Origin: Heterostelium multicystogenum
Taxonomy: Eukaryota; Evosea; Eumycetozoa; Acytosteliales; Acytosteliaceae
NCBI GenBank assembly: GCA_003667245.1
Contig: RCNN01000106.1
Span: forward strand, 29,666 to 93,665
Direction: 5' to 3'
DNA length: 64,000 nt
Within the stretch, counting starts at the first letter, position 1. Every line of letters begins with the position of its first letter. Below, piece by piece: positions 1 to 9,779 of this stretch. Made by a program: the position numbers and the translations under genes. The notes under the pieces were generated by a model, which saw nothing but the letters and a program-made list of their open reading frames with translations, was not told where the DNA came from and ran no database searches.

Positions 1-170
1 GTACCATTTGTGCCATTCACCTGATTTTTTTGGTGTTCTTGATGAAGGTGTGTTTGGGATTTGTTGTTGCTTCAAAGGTGTTTTCTTTGCTGGTGTGGCA
101 AGGAACTCCATGATGTTCATTTTTCAACTTGCTCTTCTTGCTGCCTCATATGCATCTGATACCAATCCAT
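1..170 (-). CDS. Possible N-terminus of an unknown protein running off the window edge
   Basis: On the minus strand an ATG at 170 opens a charged, Gln-rich reading frame, and a second ATG at 120 opens a frame rich in Lys, Pro, Thr and Ser (KKTPLKQQQ, SSRTPKKS) that stays open to base 1. The two frames join if one A is added to the A5 run just before the second ATG, the same kind of homopolymer slip seen in many genes here. The composition is coding-like for a dictyostelid, but no domain is visible in the roughly 40-57 residues present. Either ATG could be the true start. An upstream minus-strand frame (286-618) may belong to the same or to a neighbouring gene. Confidence 0.35.
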
Positions 171-285
171 TGCTACTATTAATAATATTTAGTGGTTGTA
201 CTATATAGATTAGATTTTTGATCAGGTGTTAGCTATTTAGATTTAAAAGTCAAAGTAATGCTTTGAATTACCATTTTCATCATTC

Positions 286-672
286 TCAAACTAGCTCAGG
301 GAATAGTTGAATATCAATGCCTTCGCTATTAAATTGGAATAAATCATTATTGGCGCTGGTGTTATCTGTATCCATGATAACGTCTTCTCCTTTGTAATAC
401 GCTAGAATGTTGACATCTCCAATCTCATCTTTATCAAACTGATTCGTTTTCAAGTGATAGTCTTTTCTCGCCTTCTGTGCTATCATTGTTTTTGATATAT
501 GAAGTTCCACCTCTACTAAATCGTCTCTTGTAAGTATTTGCTCTTTTCTACAGATATGGCATATCAATTTTTTGATAATTAGTAACTGTACATCATTTCT
601 AACAAACCAACCAAACAATCCAAGTTTGAAACATACACTCTTTCGACGTTCGATGACATGATTGAGCCTGAG
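286..672 (-). CDS. Unrecognised protein, possible exon(s)
   Basis: An open frame of about 110 codons on the minus strand contains a CHIC motif followed by an acidic C-terminal half (EDVIMDTD, SEGIDIQLFPEL). It has no ATG of its own: the frame runs in from TTG at 618 or from an AG at about 672. An ATG at 659 starts another frame (MSSNVERVYV) that would join it through a small indel. The composition is like a real soluble protein, but I do not recognise the family. Upstream, at 924-933, lies a perfect E2F-type sequence, so a cell-cycle gene is possible; that is inference only. Confidence 0.3.
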   Translation of the reverse strand, partial: LRLNHVIERRKSVCFKLGLFGWFVRNDVQLLIIKKLICHICRKEQILTRDDLVEVELHISKTMIAQKARKDYHLKTNQFDKDEIGDVNILAYYKGEDVIMDTDNTSANNDLFQFNSEGIDIQLFPELV

Positions 673-1090
673 CTATAATATAATATTATATAAATATAAA
701 TAACGTATGAAATTGATCAATTTTCAAGTATCAATCCAACAATCAACCAAATCCAACTTTTTATATAATTTCTTTATTTATACAAGGGTAATAAAATTAG
801 ATATATAAAATATTGTTATTATTGATATTATTATTACTATTTATAATATTGTTATGAATGTATGTACTAATATTGATTTTGAAATAGTTAACAGGTTAAT
901 TTTGATTGATACACAAAGTGGACGGCGCCAAAAAATTGTATTTTTTTAAATTTTAGTGAAAACATTGCGCCTTTTTTCTAAACATCATTTTCATAATAAT
1001 AATAGACTGATCTACACTCTGTAGGTTTGAAATATTAATATAAATTTAAACAAATCAAATTTTAATGATATAAAAGCAATCATTATTTAC
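673..1090. promoter_or_regulatory. A+T-rich intergenic region with an E2F-type site
   Basis: Mostly A/T, with no believable reading frame. The one G+C-rich island is GGCGCCAAAA at 924-933, which on the minus strand reads TTTTGGCGCC and contains the E2F/DP consensus TTTSSCGC. A weaker GCGCC lies about 40 bp further on. The position, about 260-330 bp upstream of the minus-strand frames, suits a promoter element. Confidence 0.3.
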
Positions 1091-1099
1091 ATTAATACA

Positions 1100-1337
1100 G
1101 ACAATTTCTTTTAATACTGTTGATTAATTAGGTGGAGATATTAAACGATTGGGATTTTTTGAAAAACTGTCCTTTTACGTTATAGATAAACAAGAGGACT
1201 ATTTCTTGATGTATGGCTTGATGAGGTCTAGATTTTACCATAGTAGTAATCATAATCTAGCTTCATATTTTGATCAATTGCTATTTGATAGAAATAGCGA
1301 ATTGCTTAGTTTATTTGTGATTGTGATTACCAAATAA
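1100..1337 (+). pseudogene. Short orphan frame, probable gene remnant
   Basis: Following an AG at about 1131, a frame of about 68 codons is open to a TAA at 1337 (GDIKRLGFFEKL, then LASYFDQLLF). There is no ATG at the beginning and no neighbouring exon that I could find. The residue mix is protein-like rather than A/T noise, and similar orphan pieces occur at 31.4 and 40.8 kb. I read it as a fragment of a decayed lineage-specific gene, without being able to name the family. Confidence 0.15.
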
Positions 1338-1340
1338 ATG

Positions 1341-2765
1341 TTGTAGTCATAAATGAAGTTATGATTGTATTTACTATAAACACTTATATCTAATATTTAA
1401 TAACTAGATCCAATAAACTTTAAGTGACAAGACTACCCAAATATTCTTCCTGTAAGTCAATTACTTTAAAAGGTTGGTTATTACCATAGTCTCTATGTGT
1501 CAAAAGAACAAAGGAGATGTTCTTCTCTACATTTACAATTGTTTTTTTTCAATCAAACAGGTGATCTATTTTACTAAATAAATAATAAACTACATATTAA
1601 ATTTTTTTTTTTTTTTTTTTTTTTTTTAATCATCCAGGTGATCATAATTTATTAATTAAATAATAAATGGTGAGGGTCAGAACCTCACAGTGTTCTATAT
1701 ATTTATTCACGACACAAAGGGACATATTAAAAAATAAATAAAAAAATAACAAAACGAGTTTTGAGGTTTAGCTCCCGAGCTTTGACTGGTAGATATTTGA
1801 TTGTTATCTGCGTACTACGGTCGGCTTCGAATTTTTGCCTGTTCTGTTGCCAGCCTTGAGCCACACCCGATATCTAGAAACCTGGAACCGGTCCCCTACG
1901 GAACCAACCCATGTTTGTCAACCATTTACGTCAGGCAATCAGTTACCATCTATTGATCCAATCTCTTCACAGAAACCTCCCCATCCATGTTTTTAAGCCT
2001 CTCATTTTACTGAGTGACAGGTTAATACCCAGGCATTATGAACATTGATGACCACACAAACTAAATGTTTAATTCAAAATAAAAACACACTCAAGCTATG
2101 TTAAATTAATAATTATGGGTGAAAGAATGGTTGATGATCACTTTTTTTTTAAAAAAAAAATATAATCAACCCGAAAATCTGTAAAATAAGATACTTCCTA
2201 ATGAAAAATAATATTGTACATTATTGATAATGGATTCACTTCCTACAAAGGTTTCTCAGCAATAGAAATCAACTTGAGTTAAATTTGATTATCACTTGTT
2301 TTTAATAGGTTCAATATTAAATTCAAAAACAAGATGACAATTATTTAATTACTCCCCTTAGCCTATTCTCAGTAACACTCTTGACAAATTCAAAACTAAA
2401 ATAGAATGTATCATACATTTCTTTTAATGACTAGGAAGCCAGATAAAGGTAGTGGTGACACATAACATTTAAACATTAATAAATCCATTCTGAAAAAAAG
2501 GAAATATACTTTGAAGGTCAATAAGTATGAATGAATTCAAATAAATTCTAAAAATACAACTATAGAGGTGGCTAGTTATTGGTACAAAATAAAAGGATAG
2601 AGTTTTATTTTCTTAGAGCTTTAAACAAAATAGATAAAAAGCAATTGAGTTGTTTACGTACAACGCTTCTTTTATCTCTTCTTGGTGATAATAAATAAAT
2701 AGGATGTTTGAAGGAAAAGGGGAATGTATAAAATCTTTGATCTATTTTAATTAGCTATCTTGATT
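1341..2765. other. Non-coding region with a long T tract and a G+C-elevated island
   Basis: A T run occupies about 1600-1627, flanked on both sides by the short motif CAGGTGATC (near 1559 and 1637). From about 1755 to 2045 the base composition rises to near 45-50% G+C, far above the surroundings, yet all six frames carry stops. The rest (2050-2765) is A+T rich with no gene seen. The island could be a structured RNA gene or an old element remnant; see findings. Confidence 0.35.
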
Positions 2766-3076
2766 TTACCACTTTTGAAGTCCCTTCAACAAGATGATGA
2801 CACCCCAAATGATAGACCAGAACCAACCAACGAATGGCAAACATAATTGTAAAACACCGATGAGGACACACCAAACATTGCAGTTATCGAGAACACCAAG
2901 AATAATGGTACCAATACCTAATGACAAATACAATGTTAGTAACAACGAAATGCAACACTGCTTAACCAAGATGAGAACATACCGAAGAAGAAGAAATCGA
3001 GAATACCGCAAATGATCATAACATTTTGTTCCAAAGTTGGAATGGCGGATGGTAAGAAGTTATCTGAAGCTCCCAT
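2766..3076 (-). CDS. SPEC3/Stum-like small two-helix membrane protein
   Basis: Two exons, 3076-2983 and 2917-2766, are joined across an intron with GTATGT and TTAG ends. They give 81 residues starting MGASDNFLPS. Two hydrophobic segments (about residues 20-42 and 50-75) surround a short DNCNVW loop. The second helix ends GWFWSIIWG, very like the GW.WSI.WG signature at the end of SPEC3/Stum proteins, and GIGT in the first helix matches their G.GT turn. Stum is needed for mechanical sensing in fly neurons, but the role in amoebae is unknown. The protein is shorter than animal members because it lacks their long N-terminal tails. The frame is intact. Family assignment is by motif only. Confidence 0.7.
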
Positions 3077-4434
3077 TATTTATTTATTTATATATAGGTT
3101 ATATGTGTGCAAAGCAAAAATATAGTTATTACAACAATTATAATTATTAATCGAATATGATGAAATAAAGTAAAGCAGAGCAAGCGGTGATGGTTTATTT
3201 ATAACATTGGTGTCTGTCTATTGAAATGTAATTTTATAATAATATTTATTTTAATAATTAAACAAAAATAAAATTAATTTATTATAAAAATGCTGAGCAA
3301 AATAGAGTAAAAAAAGCTGCCCACACTCACACAATCACATGTACATTTTCGATAAATAGGTTGCTAGAAAAAGAATGAGGGAGGGGTTGAGCTGATGTTT
3401 CATTTATTATTTGAATTTTTGTAAAAAACTTGGGGTTAATGGTAAAATTTATTTTTGATTAACCACTTGTGTGTGTGGTTTATGTTTTTTATGAAAATAT
3501 ATGTAAAACATCAACAAAAAATTGTTTTCAAACTTTCACACCTATTTTGAAAGTTCTGCACTATTTTTAAGATTGTTTTAGTTTTTTGTTGTGTGTTTTC
3601 ATCACTTCAGAGTTAACCAAATGGTGGGCATTCAACATGTTTTTCTAACTTGGTTTTGAATAATAATTAAATGTGTGTGTATGTGGTGTGTCAAGGGCAA
3701 GCATTTAAAGTTTGCAAAAATAGTGAAACGAGACACAGCCAACTCCCACCCTTCAACAACAACAACACACACATTCTTGTTATTTCCCATTGGTGTGTGC
3801 GGTGGTTGGCACAGTTTCAGAATAGATGGTTGAAGAAGCTTTGCAGACGTTTCATATGAAACACTTCATTTTCTTAATAATTAAGAATTCTTCCAATGCA
3901 CCATACAAAGATTCAGCATACTGTAAATTCCTGACATCAACAGATTTGTCAAGATTAATTTAATGACAATCATGATATACATTATGTAAAATAGTAATAG
4001 TGAGAGAGAAATGAATGGATTATTTTAAAGATAGTTAGTTGGGTTAATAATATCATCATAAGATCAACTGACACACATATTGAATGAGCTAACGAACTAA
4101 CTATATCAATCTCATTGCAACAAGTCATTGAATTATGATTAAACTTAAATAGTAATAAGTATTGTAATTTAGCATATCTGGTCAGATATATATAGATTCA
4201 TCATTATAGATATTTCAATATCTTTTTTCAATATCTTTAATAGTTTTAAAAATTATATTTTAAATGATATATACAAAATATGAACAAATTAATTGCTAAA
4301 CATATATTAGTTGTATAGTTGGTTGTTGGTGTTAATGATGTGAATATAATGTTATTTCTTTGAAATTTCCTGATTTAGATTAGTTGATCAGATGATAAAA
4401 TGTGTGCTTCGAATTAATGATCATTTTCTCAAAA
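3077..4434. other. Intergenic region, no gene seen
   Basis: A+T-rich DNA with GT-rich stretches (3465-3485 and 3670-3695, runs of GTGTGTGT) and CA-rich stretches (3740-3775). Such boxes resemble the GT/CA-rich G-box elements bound by GBF in Dictyostelium promoters, but nothing specific can be assigned. A 62-codon frame at 3671-3859 is treated as chance. Confidence 0.3.
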
Positions 4435-4950
4435 ATGACTTTAAAACTAAATTATAGATTTTCTTGGGTCAATACTCAGATACCAGGTCTCCGACCTTGT
4501 CCTGGAACCTATCACAGATACTTTGATGTTCCACCTATTCCTTTTCCAAAAGAGTTGGACCTTAAACAAATGCGTTCTGTTACTGCTTGCTATAAAATTG
4601 ATAGCACAACACACGAAAGCTACGAAGTAGATGGTATCAAATTGGAGCCCTATTACAATGACCAGCAGGACTGTGTCACTTGGTATTTAGGTTCAGACAA
4701 AAGGGTCTATTATACATACGATAGAGAGAATTTCAATCTATGTGCAGAATCTCGTGCAGAGTTTGACACCAGAATAAGTATTGAAACCTCGCTCTATAGA
4801 GCTCTCAAGGGAGCCGTCAGTTATGGAGAGATTTCACCAGAAAAGATTATGTCAATCAAAGATAAACTTAGTTCAGATCATGCGCTCTATGTAGAGTACT
4901 ATCTTGCCAAGACCAAAGAGGAACTGACCAACCTTGAGCCCTGGGACTAG
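4435..4950 (+). CDS. Hypothetical 171-aa soluble protein
   Basis: Uninterrupted frame from ATG 4435 (AAAATG context, typical for dictyostelids) to TAG 4950. The protein starts MTLKLNYRFSW, has a Pro-rich stretch (PGLRPCPGTYHRYFDVPPIP, residues 19-38), then an acidic, Tyr-rich region and a helical C-terminus ending LTNLEPWD. There is no signal peptide or membrane segment. An alternative first exon could lie just upstream, since ATG 4392 opens a different short frame. Codon use and composition are clearly coding. I do not recognise the family. Confidence 0.65.
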   Translation: MTLKLNYRFSWVNTQIPGLRPCPGTYHRYFDVPPIPFPKELDLKQMRSVTACYKIDSTTHESYEVDGIKLEPYYNDQQDCVTWYLGSDKRVYYTYDRENFNLCAESRAEFDTRISIETSLYRALKGAVSYGEISPEKIMSIKDKLSSDHALYVEYYLAKTKEELTNLEPWD

Positions 4951-5084
4951 TTCTGAAAAAATTTTACAAAAAGTGATGCTGATTTCAATGAGGGATATCA
5001 ATGAAATCAAAATAAATATTTGGCAATATTATATAGCTTTGGACTTAATGTATTGGAAGGTTTCAAACGTGTCTGCAAATAAAT

Positions 5085-6786
5085 ATGGATATTCAATTAT
5101 TTAGGAGTGTTTTTAGCAACAAGTATTTAAATCGTACAGTATTTCGATCGATTCACGAAATACATATTCGAATGTATGGTGAGTTTTCCACTGGCCTATG
5201 GTTCTGTTTATGATGGATTTAGGAGGTTGTTTCTTACGTTTGAGCAGTGTTGGTGTGCAAAATGGCTAGTCAAGAATAAATATATTAATGTTATATTGGA
5301 GCGAATAAAGTATAATAAGCGTTTCCACTTTGGTCGTTGCTTTCTCGAGGTTTTAATGCTCATTGACAAAGAAGAGCAGTTCTTATTTCTACTAAGGAAA
5401 TGTAAGGCTCAAATCCAAAGCTGGTCTCACGAGATTCTTGATGCAATGGCAGTCTGGCCAAATGAAATGCTGTTAAAATTCGGTAATTCATATGGTGGAA
5501 CACAAAAAGCTATTGACAATGCAGCAACTTTCGGTCACTTTGACAACATTTTGTATCTTGCAAAGAATAGAGGCCTAAAGGGTAGTTTCAATGCTCTAAG
5601 CGGCTCTGTAAGGAATCGCCACTTTCAATATTATTCAACACCTCATTGAAAACGAATTGGTAGATGTAAATCTACCTCAAAATAGTTTACTGATGGACAT
5701 TGCTGCTGAAGCTGGAAGTTTAGAAATTGTTCAGTATCTTCATTCAAAGAATGCAAAATGTACTACGGCCGCAATGGACAAAGCAGCCGAAAATGGTCAT
5801 TTGGAAGTGTTGAGGTTCTTGCACGAGAATATAGGTGCCAAATGTTCGACCAGTGCAATGGAAAATGCAATAGTGAATGGACACTTGGAAGTGGTAAAGT
5901 ATTTGCATTTTGTTGTGTTGGCAACCTGTAGAGTTTATGGACTGATTAACGCGTGCAACAAGAGCCCAGATGGATCAATGCTTTTCATTTCTATACGACA
6001 ACAATGTTTTTAAAATCAGTTGATACCTCTCTTTATTGGCCATTAACAATGCAGAAGGCAATAGCCAACCCAGAGAGTATTCCTTCTGATTTCCCAAATG
6101 TTAGAATCCTACTAGAAAAGAAACCTCCACACATAAACCAAGTGGATTGCTTTGGTAAACTGGTGAAAACAAACAATTTAGATTTAATGGAATTGATTTA
6201 CCACTCAATTGGGATTCTTTCTGAATCTCCAATAGATAATTATGTATCAAAGGCAGCAACAAGAACGACACTCGACTGGATTAACCGTAGATTTCCAGCT
6301 GATTTGTTTACAGACATTGTTGCTGACAGAAATCATGCTGATTTGAGGATTATCAAATATCTTGTTGAGGAACGAGGTGCCATTATAGACGAAATAATGT
6401 TTGAATATTGTATGCAACTACATGATACACCAGAAGTCATATATTACCTGCTTAACAAACGTGGGTCATTACCTTTACGTAGCTATAAATACGTAATAGA
6501 AAGAGCAATTGCTAGGAATTTAAAGGATCTGGTGAAAGTACTACTTGAAACCCATCCAGACCTGACTTATAGTAAAAGTTGTGTTGATACTGCAGCTCAC
6601 TTTGGATTCACAAATCTATTTATCTATCTCATGGAAAAGTATCCATCAGTTGGATACAAATATGCCTACATCTATGCAAAGACATTCCATCACACTGCCA
6701 TCTTAGACTATATCAAAACCAAATGTTTGAAACGGCCAAGAAACAATAAGCAACGGGGCACAAATAAAATTGCTAAGATTGCTTGA
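5085..6786 (+). pseudogene. Dictyostelid ankyrin-repeat protein gene with broken frame
   Basis: The start MDIQLFRSVFSNKYL is the standard opening of a large dictyostelid ankyrin family. Exon 1 (5085-5173) joins an exon beginning at 5223 across a 49-bp intron (GTATGG...TTTAG). Ankyrin-type helices follow (AAENGHLEVLRFLHE, AIVNGHLEVVKYLH), and the protein ends in a basic tail at 6786. The frame changes near 5625 (one extra T in CACTTTC) and again at about 5950-5975. The coding quality on both sides of each break is good, so they are either recent inactivating mutations or sequence errors. In related proteins the repeats mediate protein binding; no partner can be inferred here. Confidence 0.7.
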
Positions 6787-6838
6787 TTAGCAATTTGATA
6801 TCTGTTTGTTGTATAATAGTATTATTATTATTATTATC

Positions 6839-7868
6839 TTAAATAGTTGCGGTTGTATTATATTTCGATGCTTCCAGCTTGTGACCTGATTGACCTGCAT
6901 AACCTGTGCCACCTTGCTGAAGGCTGATGATGTCGAGTGATTCGTATTCTTTTGAACAAACATAACATTGTGATGTCTTTAGGTTTTTAGCATCGTCACG
7001 GAAGCGCTTAAGACAGTTTTCACAGTAAACGTGTCCACATCTCTTAATCATATTCAATTTCATGCTGTTGGTGAGTATCTTGTCGCAAATTGGGCAAGCA
7101 TATTTATTGGCATCTCGAGAGCTTTTACCATCGTCCTCCGCTGACTTGAACTTTACACTGATCAGCTGCTTTAAACGTAAAGGATGATTGCCCTCAGGAC
7201 ATATTGTATTGGGATCGGGCTTTTCATAAACAGGCTCCTTCGAGTCGTGTGAAAGCTATATAGATACATATGGCAATAAATACTCTATCTTCAAGCAAAG
7301 AATAGCTCGCACATTAGATACATACCATCCAGTAACAATTGAGCTTCAATTCTTTTTCTTGTACCAACTCTTTTTTAGGTTGATCTTTGCTCTCTTTATC
7401 GTTGCTATTGCTCTCTTTAGAGTGATTTAGGAATGTTACATTGTTGGACTCAAACTCTTTGAGTTCCTCTTCAGTTTGTTTCAGTTTTAGACTTTCTTCT
7501 TTCTGCTTAAGTTTCTCTTGTTGCTGTCGCCATCGCTCTTCTTTTTCTTTGATTTGTTGTTTCTGACTTAATAATGATGTATATATACACTCTTTACAAT
7601 AAAGATGACCTTTTGTACTACATAGTAAAGCAACCATAACCAATATAAGTAATCCCTAGTTAGCTAGCTATAGATACAAACATATGTTTCCTAGCGAAAC
7701 TTACCATGATAAAGGAGTAATCAAAGTATTTAAACAAATTGAACAAGCATCGAATGACTTTAAAGAATCTTTGCCTAGTCTCTCTTTTTGCGTACCATAC
7801 TCTTTCAACTGTTGTCTCTCAAAGTATGTAAATTTACCAGATGATTTATTCTTTGAATGTCTTGACAT
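6839..7868 (-). CDS. nosip: NOSIP-like RING/U-box E3 ubiquitin ligase
   Basis: Three exons (7868-7705, 7617-7326, 7255-6839) give 290 residues, close to the 301 of human NOSIP. The start MSRHSKNKSSGKFTYFERQ and then YGTQKERLG match the family N-terminus. A split U-box (CSICLNTLITP, then GHLYCKECI) follows, then a Lys/Glu-rich coiled coil. Next comes a CP.G..PLRLK..I segment, and finally a C-terminal RING-like domain (CPICDKILTNS, CGHVYCENC, CYVCSKEYES) and the QQGGTGYAG tail. NOSIP is a nuclear/cytoplasmic ubiquitin ligase, and plant and animal homologues exist. All splice sites are GT..AG and the frame is intact. Confidence in the family is high. Confidence 0.9.
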
Positions 7869-8193
7869 TTCTCTGATATAACAACAACAACAACAAAACA
7901 AAAGAGTTCACTTTGATCAAATAAAAAGTCCTTATGCATATGAATTCAATGAAATGAATTTTTTGAATAGCACCTTAAGAAAACCAACCTTTAGGAACAT
8001 AATCTTTAGTACATAATAACAATAAGATAGGACTAGATATTGATTTGAAAGAAATATATTTTTATTCATTATCACATCTGATACAAATAATAAATCTATT
8101 ATTATTATTATTACTACATCCAACTCTCTAGAGTATGGATTGGAAAATCATATTTGAGTTTGGAACTCTATCTTCTGCAAGACTTGATTATCA

Positions 8194-9324
8194 TTATTGG
8201 ATAAAGTAACTTACTTCACTGACAATTCCACACATATTACTACCTTTCGACATTTTATAGTAACTAAAATACTTGAAAGTTAATAAATATTCATTTATCA
8301 ATCAATGAGTATTTACTTACCCTCTTTCTCCCCAATCAGGACCCCAGGAATTCTTTATAATCCAATATTCTTTACCATTTTCAGCACCTGACCCAACCAA
8401 AAGAACAGCATGATTAATTGAGCTTGAACAATATTGTTCATTATAAATGCCTGAGGTGTACATCATTAAACTTTTCATATCTCCATCTACTGTTACTGCT
8501 ATAGGTCCATACTTTGCCAATGAATCTGCTAACAAGTCTTCATCTAAACTCTGTATTCTGAACAGGTTAATTTTAGAGAAATCCATTCTCTTAACCTTAT
8601 TATTACATGTTCCAGGCTCTAGTGTCACTCCCGATTTATAAGGGTAAGCAGAATCTAGAGCTTGTCCATATTTTATTGCGGCCTGGAAGGTAGTACCTAT
8701 ATCACCACCAGCGCAGCCACGATTTAGATTTGGTTGAAATTGTTTATAGGTGCAATCCACTAGATCTTGCTCAGAAAAATTCAATTCAGTACTATTCTTT
8801 ATCATAAAATAGCTCTCAATGGCTCCTGACACAGTAAATGAATAGCAGGCGCCACATTTGCCTTGGTCTTTAACTGAACTGACATAGGAATCTCTCCAGT
8901 CGACATAATTGGTAGTTTCTTTGGTAGTTTTGGATACTTTGTTTGGATCTTTGCAGGAACACACATTATTCTTTTTAGAAATTGGAATTCCAACTACTTT
9001 ATTTGGTTTCAATGCACCAAGCAATGTCAATCTCTCTTCATCAGTATAGTCAGCATATTTATTGAGACCAACTTTGAAAGTATTCAGAGGATTGAGATTA
9101 GTTTGCTTAATGAAGTCCAAAGTTGAATTGAAAATTTTCCAACGACGATAAAATTCCAACTTATTTGGGTATACCTTTTTATAGGTAAGCATCCATGACA
9201 TGAAGTCATCCAAGACCTCGACTCCTGGAAGCGAGTGAGTAGGAAGTTCTAAAGAACTATGACATTGAGTAACAACTATAATTAATAAAAATAAAAGAAA
9301 TATAGATTTATTCATTTTCTGCAA
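8194..9324 (-). CDS. Cathepsin L-like cysteine protease (papain family C1A)
   Basis: Exon 1 9324-8321 and exon 2 8263-8194 encode 357 residues; ATG 9315 is an equally possible start. A signal peptide (FLLFLLIIVV) precedes an inhibitory propeptide with an ERFNIN-type helix (EFYRRWKIFNSTLDFIKQTN) and a GLNKYAD motif. The mature enzyme has the oxyanion Gln and catalytic Cys in QGKCGACYSF, then GCAGGD, catalytic His in INHAVLLVG and Asn in KNSWGPDWGERGYY. Usually the Cys motif is CGSCWSF; here Ala replaces Ser and Tyr replaces Trp. It probably acts in lysosomes or is secreted, as in other dictyostelid cysteine proteases. A palindromic E-box lies about 380 bp upstream. Confidence 0.9.
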
Positions 9325-9779
9325 AGCAAAGTAAAAAGATATACAATGATTTGAACAAACAAATACAATAACTTGTATAACAATATAAAGTAACTTGTAC
9401 TATTAATATTTGAATAGAATGCAATGTATTGATTGATATTCAGAATCTATATGAAATAGATGTTTTTTCCAATACCCGATACTATTTAAATTTTGGAATC
9501 ATCTGATTCATACCACCACCTAGATTCATCATTCTATAACCCTTAAAAACAAATACACCATGATAGGATATGGCTGAGTGATGGTTCAACGTTTAACACT
9601 ATGAAATTTAAAATCTGTTTGGAAATGTGCCAAACCTCACTGATGAAATGATCATATTGATCACTAGCTGTGGGTAGAAAAATGCAAATTTGAATTCTGA
9701 CATGTATCACGTGATACTAATAAAATATAAATGTCGTGCATATTGTATGTGAAACATGAGAAATAAATGATTAAAGTAT
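9325..9779. promoter_or_regulatory. Cathepsin gene promoter / CYP51 3' region with a CACGTG palindrome
   Basis: This 455-bp spacer lies upstream of the protease and downstream of CYP51. At 9704-9717 is a 14-base perfect palindrome, GTATCACGTGATAC, centred on an E-box. Its core TCACGTGA matches the CLEAR motif bound by MiT/TFE factors and also the E-box form bound by SREBP. No reading frame of interest is present. Confidence 0.35.

Noticed and set aside
1755..2045. Methyltransferase-like string (FLDIGCGS) read on the minus strand
   Set aside because: The frame has stops within about 45 codons on both sides and no further motif; a short match in a G+C-rich stretch is expected by chance.
3671..3859. 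62-codon frame in the intergenic region
   Set aside because: Composed of translated GT/CA-rich sequence, with no start context, no splice partners and no domain.
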